From Acanthamoeba castellanii str. Neff (lineage: Eukaryota; Discosea; Longamoebia; Acanthamoebidae), in NCBI RefSeq assembly GCF_000313135.1, contig NW_004457323.1:343966-355551 (forward strand): a stretch of 11,586 nucleotides of DNA. The letters run 5' to 3'. Below the pieces are notes generated by a model. It did no database searches and was not told the origin of the DNA. It worked only from the letters and a program-made list of their open reading frames with translations. Below, piece by piece: positions 8,446-11,586 of this stretch. Numbering within the stretch: position 1 is the first letter of the stretch; every line of letters begins with the position of its first letter. The position numbers were made by a program, and so were the translations under genes.

Positions 8446-8967
8446 CGCACACACACAGCCGCACACGCGCTACGCATACCGTGCATTCCTCAAACATAAC
8501 TCCCACCACACCGACGACGGTAGGCTTTACACAAGGCGGCGAGGCGCATAAGAGACGAGGCAGCGAGGGACAACGAGGGCTCTACATACCCATTTCTCTC
8601 GATTCATCCAGGCCGTGATCCAGCGTCGGCTGTACCCATCCCCACGGCGACGTGCTGCTGAGTGTGAACCACTACTGGCACCACCACCACTGCACGTCGT
8701 CCCCGGGCGCGCGCGTTTGCGAGTGAACGCGGCCCCGACCTTGGGCTACAAAGGCTGGCTCTCTCCGTCACCCCACCACAGTTCGAACCACAACAACAAC
8801 GACGAGAGAGAGATCCCCTTCCGCACACGACACCCCCGCGAGAACCATCGATGACTCCCTCGCGGGGCGGAAGCTCCTTTCGCCAACTTCTTCTCACACG
8901 CACGACGAGAACCGAACTGCTCGACGACTGCTCCGATTCGCCGCGGGAAACCCTCGCACACCAGTAA
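6052..8967 (+). CDS. Unrecognised nuclear-type protein, paralogue B (about 625 aa model)
   Basis: Exons 6052-6300, 6376-6651, 6737-6821, 6939-7028, 7089-7198, 7281-7412, 7485-7617, 7696-7800, 7877-8004, 8108-8400, 8624-8714 and 8782-8967 join in phase (1878 bases). Family not recognised. The first exon gives RAERLAHWEVARGRYEEVRL. The second holds CPPCMAQLRQERREQLGQR, possibly a short Cys pair plus helix, then SPFGQTLQLDEEGSCVFQMR. After a phase-1 intron come HHVNAKRGG and the basic HKRQRLDEE. Exons 5-9 are Pro/Ser/acidic-rich (TEIEQLLFFSLS, LDLEGSEEDALADS), like an activation region. The core resembles the gene at 3368. The last three exons (VDLDLSLRPIPHTLG, WGWVQLTLDRG, HPHGDVLLSVNHYW) are joined on phase alone. 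The acceptor before 8108 (CACAAG) is weak. The gene may instead end at TAA 8095-8097 through an acceptor at 8082, with a second gene starting at ATG 8069. Confidence is higher for 6052-8004 than beyond. Confidence 0.55.
6893..6933 (+). repeat. GT/GTGTC-rich tract in a paralogue B intron
   Basis: Imperfect GT and GTGTC units lie within the intron 6822-6938, directly upstream of the acceptor GTTTCCAG. The placement is the same as in several RhoGAP introns. Confidence 0.85.
8197..8258 (+). repeat. Left arm of a second, exonic inverted repeat
   Basis: This 62-base arm pairs with 8606-8666 in inverted orientation. By my count there are four substitutions (all transitions) and one single-base gap. 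It encodes STSPWGWVQLTLDRG in the exon 8108-8400. Confidence 0.92.
8415..8442 (+). repeat. (AC)14 microsatellite
   Basis: Fourteen AC units lie just after the strong donor GTACGT at 8401, in the proposed intron 8401-8623. Most other intronic tracts in the window are GT on this strand; this one is AC, like the tract at 2319-2355. Confidence 0.95.
8606..8666 (-). repeat. Right arm of the exonic inverted repeat
   Basis: This is the reverse complement of 8197-8258. It spans the proposed acceptor GTGATCCAG ending at 8623 and the first part of the next exon. The plus-strand reading there (VGCTHPHGDVLLSV) is therefore antisense to the WGWVQ coding segment upstream. The minus strand keeps the original frame (STSPWGWVQPTLDHG). 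Confidence 0.92.
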
Positions 8968-9026
8968 ACCACCATCTGAGCCCGCGGAGCAACGAAGAGG
9001 AGGAAGAAGAGGCGACAACGGCCAAG

Positions 9027-9678
9027 CTTAGAGAGGCTCGACGCCTTTGCTTGGGCCGTACAGGAGGCACTCCGAGACCCCACGGGCGCACCATGCAACG
9101 GTGCAATGTCGACGACGATGACTTCGACGACGACAACGACGGCTTCGACGATGACGACAACATCGACGACAACATCGACGACGACGACGACGACAACAAA
9201 CAAGGCGTCGTCGACGATTCGAAGCCAGTCACAGGCCCGTGGGCTAGAGTGCGAGGACACGGTCCGCGCGACAAGTCTGGCGCGCGGACCACGAGGCGGT
9301 CGAGCGAAGCCCGCGAAATCGGTCGATCGCGATAGGCTTCGCACCACCGGAGACCAGTCATCTCCGAGCGACCACCACGGATCATCATCACACAACGAGG
9401 GTCTTTCTTTCTGCGTTCATCAAGCCAGCCCGAGAGAGCGCACCATCACCGCGCCATGGCACGCAGGTTCTTTCACCCTCGCGCCCGGCACATCACCGAC
9501 GAGAGCCGGCGCAAACGAAACAGAACAACGACGGCGCTGCACCACCCCAGCAGCAGCCACCCCCCGGGAGTGCTGGCCCACAGCACCCACTCCCGGCCCG
9601 CCCTACTATGTTCACCCACTCCCCCCATCTCCCCTTCCTTTCCCCCGCTCCACCAGTCCGTGGCGTGAGGGGCAGTAA
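9027..9678 (+). CDS. Candidate 3' extension or separate exon after paralogue B
   Basis: After the TAA (8965-8967) and a TGA (8977-8979), the same frame reopens to TAA 9676-9678. It begins LERLDAFAWAVQEALRDPTG, a convincing coding segment. It then passes through a Thr/Ser-rich repeat from ACG codons and a Pro-rich tail ending SPWREGQ. An intron from 8964 (GTAAAC) to 9026 (GGCCAAG) would bypass both stops and keep phase, giving an 841-aa product, but the acceptor is poor. A second frame (poly-Asp, to TAG 9333-9335) is also open, so the frame is not certain. The end lies 81 bases from the convergent gene. Confidence 0.35.
9109..9207 (+). repeat. GAC/ACG trinucleotide-rich repeat
   Basis: This is an imperfect run of GAC units, broken by TTC, AAC and ATC. 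In one frame it is poly-Asp, in another poly-Thr, and on the minus strand poly-Val. All three long open frames here follow from the repeat, so frame length is weak evidence for coding. Confidence 0.9.
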
Positions 9679-9759
9679 AACGAGTTTGCATTGACTGAGA
9701 AGTTGTAGAAATGTTTGGTGATCAGTGATCACAACTAAGCGAACGCAAGAAGAAGGGCT
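9679..9759. other. Convergent intergenic gap
   Basis: These 81 bases separate the 3' end of the plus-strand candidate exon from the stop of the ankyrin gene. They contain GTGATCAGTGATCAC (9718-9732), a near-palindrome made of two GTGATCA units. No AATAAA is seen on either strand. Confidence 0.6.
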
Positions 9760-10839
9760 TCACTCGGGGCACCCGTTTGCGCGCAGCCACCGAGCCACTT
9801 CGTCGTGACCTTCTTCCTCAGCCGCGTGGATGGTCTGGCTGTCCCACAGGCAGCCGTTGGCCCGCGCCCACTGCAGAACCTCGAGACGGCCCCCGAAGGC
9901 CGCGTCGGTACACGTGCCGGTGTCCCACGGGCAGCCGTTGGCCCGCGCCCACTGCAGCACCTCGAGGTGGCCCCCGTGGGCGGCGTTGGAGCAGGTGCGC
10001 CGGTCCCAGGGGCAGCCCTCAGAGCGCAGCCACTGCAGCAGTGCGAGGTGGCCGCCGTGGGCCGCGGCATAGCACGCGCGCTCGTCCCAGGCGCAGCCAT
10101 TGGCGCGTAACCATTGAACCGCCGCCTGCTGGCCCTGCTCGGCCGCCAGCTCGCACAGCCTGGCGTCAGCGAATGCGCAGCCCCGACGGTCCCGCAGCCA
10201 CTCGAGCACCGCCACATGGCCACCCTTGGCCGCTTGCTCGACTGTGGCATCGTCGTCACCATCACCGTCGCCGTCGCCGTCACCGTCATCGTCTTCGTCT
10301 TCGTCTTCGTGGTCTTCGTTGTCGACAATGTCGTAGAGCCACTGGAGGACTGGGAGGTGGCCTGTCCTGGCCGCGTGGCCACGGGCGTGTTCGATCTCGT
10401 CCACCGGGCAGCCCTGGGCGCGGGCCCACTGCAGCACCGTCAGCCGGCCGTGGGCCGCCAGCCGCCCCGCATAGTTCCAGTAGTTCTCCTCGCCGTCCTC
10501 CTCTTCGGCCACCACCTCGGCCGCGGCATCGGCCAACGTAGCGGTGGTTCCTTTGTCATCGTCCTCGCCGTCGTCGCAGTCGCCGTCGCTGGCGCCCTCG
10601 GGCAGGCACTGTGCGGCGAGGGCATCCGACCATTTTCGGCACACGGCCCGGCACACGGGCAGAGAGAGGTGGTCGACGTGGCACAGGACGAGGCCCACGA
10701 GCTCCGGGGCCAGGTGGTCCATGTGGCCGCCAGAGTTACAACCCTCCTCTTTTCGTGGTCGGACCTTGTCTGGAGCCTCCAGCTCCTCCCTACCTTGTTT
10801 GTCTGCTTCGGCCGCGAGGCCTTCCCTTTTCCTCTTCAT
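9760..10839 (-). CDS. F-box and ankyrin-repeat protein (359 aa)
   Basis: Probably a substrate adaptor of an SCF ubiquitin ligase: the F-box would bind Skp1 and the ankyrin repeats the target. The frame is a single intronless exon. The first in-frame ATG (10839-10837) gives MKRKREG; an upstream TTG is not a credible eukaryotic start. Residues 1-38 are charged with basic clusters (KRKR, RPRK). Residues 41-75 form the F-box (DHLAPELVGLVLCHVDHLSL, then CRAVCRKWSD). An acidic linker follows. From about residue 125 to the end there are eight or so ankyrin-type repeats of the form GGHLEVLQWARANGCPWD, interrupted by an Asp/Gly run near residues 180-200. This repeat style is typical of Acanthamoeba and of giant viruses that infect it (for example pandoraviruses). 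Lack of introns sets it apart from the plus-strand genes. Confidence 0.88.
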   Translation of the reverse strand: MKRKREGLAAEADKQGREELEAPDKVRPRKEEGCNSGGHMDHLAPELVGLVLCHVDHLSLPVCRAVCRKWSDALAAQCLPEGASDGDCDDGEDDDKGTTATLADAAAEVVAEEEDGEENYWNYAGRLAAHGRLTVLQWARAQGCPVDEIEHARGHAARTGHLPVLQWLYDIVDNEDHEDEDEDDDGDGDGDGDGDDDATVEQAAKGGHVAVLEWLRDRRGCAFADARLCELAAEQGQQAAVQWLRANGCAWDERACYAAAHGGHLALLQWLRSEGCPWDRRTCSNAAHGGHLEVLQWARANGCPWDTGTCTDAAFGGRLEVLQWARANGCLWDSQTIHAAEEEGHDEVARWLRANGCPE

Positions 10840-11025
10840 CTTTGTGTCGGGATCAAAGCGTGGAACCAAACTGATGTCGTTTCGAAGAAAACAAAAGCCA
10901 GCGCTAAAGCGAAAAAGCAGTTTATCTCCAAAGAAAAGGCTTTGAGAAAATAATCTCCTAGCCCTAATGAAAGAGAAAAGGAGATTTCAGAGTTGCAAAA
11001 CGTCTTGCTTGGCGCAAAAACAAAC
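10840..11025. promoter_or_regulatory. Divergent promoter region
   Basis: These 186 bases lie between the start codons of the minus-strand F-box/ankyrin gene and the plus-strand DUF547 gene, so they must hold both promoters and 5' UTRs. A perfect inverted repeat AATCTCCT / AGGAGATT lies at 10952-10959 and 10979-10986. The centre is A-rich, unlike the flanking exons. I saw no CCAAT or clear TATA box. Confidence 0.5.
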
Positions 11026-11586
11026 ATGGAGCGACGGACACGATGCCACCTTGCGCTCTTGCCCTATCTTCTCCTCGTCGTGCTCGCCTCGCTTGTGGCG
11101 GCGAGCGAGGTGACGCCCTCGCCAGTAGCGCCGGCGGGGTTCGATCACACTTTATGGACACGCGTCCTCCAGTCCTACGCCTCCACTGGTAACCTCCACC
11201 CAACCCTCTTCGTTCTTTGTCGCTTTCTTCGCTTTCGTCGTGCCCCCCCCAAATAATTCAGTATTAAATATTACTGAATTATATTTATTATTAATCAAAT
11301 AAATGGCCCGCAGCCAAGATCGATGGCATACAGGAGACGGTGGTGGACTACGAGACCTTGCGTCGGCGAGCCGACCCCGACTTCGCCAACTACCTCGACA
11401 AGCTGGCCGACTTTGACCCCGCCACGCTGTCCGGCTCGCGAGAGGAGACGCTGGCCTTCTGGCTCGTACGCCGCGCTCCCCAAACCAAACGTCTGTTGTT
11501 TCAGCTCTCGGGCCACGCGCTGCTTTCTCACGCCGGAGACATGTGCGCGCGATGATGCGCAGAATGCGTACAATGCGTTCGCCGTG
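11026..11586 (+). CDS. Secreted DUF547-domain protein (3' truncated by window)
   Basis: Exons 11026-11188, 11314-11465 and 11563-11586 (continuing) join in phase and give 113 residues. Residues 1-26 are a clear signal peptide: basic start MERRTR, hydrophobic core LPYLLLVVLASLVAA, cleavage probably after Ala near SEV. The mature part begins a DUF547 domain: KIDGIQETVVDYETL, FANYLDKLADFDPATLS, then EETLAFWL joined across the intron 11466-11562 to NAYNAFAV. The pair AFW.NAYNA is the family signature, which supports the splice. The function of DUF547 is not established; the protein should be secreted or enter the endomembrane system. The domain continues beyond the window. Confidence 0.87.
11253..11282 (+). 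repeat. AT-rich hairpin in the first DUF547 intron
   Basis: ATAATTCAGTA (11253-11263) and TACTGAATTAT (11272-11282) are perfect 11-base inverted repeats around an 8-base loop. They lie in the intron 11189-11313, after a C-run (11243-11250) and before the acceptor GCCCGCAG. Confidence 0.85.

Noticed and set aside
8604..9395. Long minus-strand open frame of 263 codons
   Set aside because: It starts at GTG rather than ATG, consists largely of poly-Val from the antisense of the GAC repeat, and overlaps better plus-strand exons. It is a shadow.
10840..10869. Ten extra N-terminal residues on the F-box/ankyrin protein
   Set aside because: They require a TTG start, which is not credible in a eukaryote. 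The first ATG is at 10839.

Overview
The window looks like nuclear DNA of a free-living amoeba, most likely Acanthamoeba or a close relative. The exons are GC-rich with G/C-ending codons. Introns are many and short (about 55-225 bases), with donors that mostly read GTACG or GTGCG. UG-rich microsatellites sit inside introns, and the gene set (MyTH4-RhoGAP, F-box/ankyrin, secreted DUF547) fits an amoebozoan. All gene models here were made by hand from splice signals, reading phase and protein family knowledge; no transcript evidence was available.

Layout. (1) 83-2477, plus strand: the 3' part of a MyTH4-RhoGAP gene of the ARHGAP39/Vilse type, in thirteen exons including a 9-base micro-exon. (2) 2478-3367: a lower-GC stretch with a decayed-looking reading frame, a poly(A)-like signal, then a CCAAT-type promoter. 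(3) 3368-4593, plus: a complete four-exon gene for an unrecognised, probably nuclear protein. (4) 4594-6051: intron-like segments beyond that stop codon, a large inverted repeat (arms about 230 bp around a 211-bp loop), then the next promoter. (5) 6052-8967, plus: a many-exon gene that appears to be a diverged paralogue of gene (3). Its 3' part may be a separate gene, and it may run on to 9678. A second inverted repeat (about 62-bp arms) joins two of its exons. (6) 9760-10839, minus: an intronless F-box/ankyrin-repeat gene, convergent with (5). (7) 11026-end, plus: the start of a secreted DUF547 protein, divergent from (6) across a 186-bp shared promoter region.

The RhoGAP and DUF547 genes are assigned with good confidence, as is the F-box/ankyrin gene. 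The least familiar content is the tandem pair of unknown nuclear proteins. They share the spacing of an EG..F motif, a phase-1 intron splitting an identical Leu codon, and a KRQR basic tail. Each is accompanied by an inverted duplication. No CRISPR array, tRNA, rRNA or intact transposase was seen.
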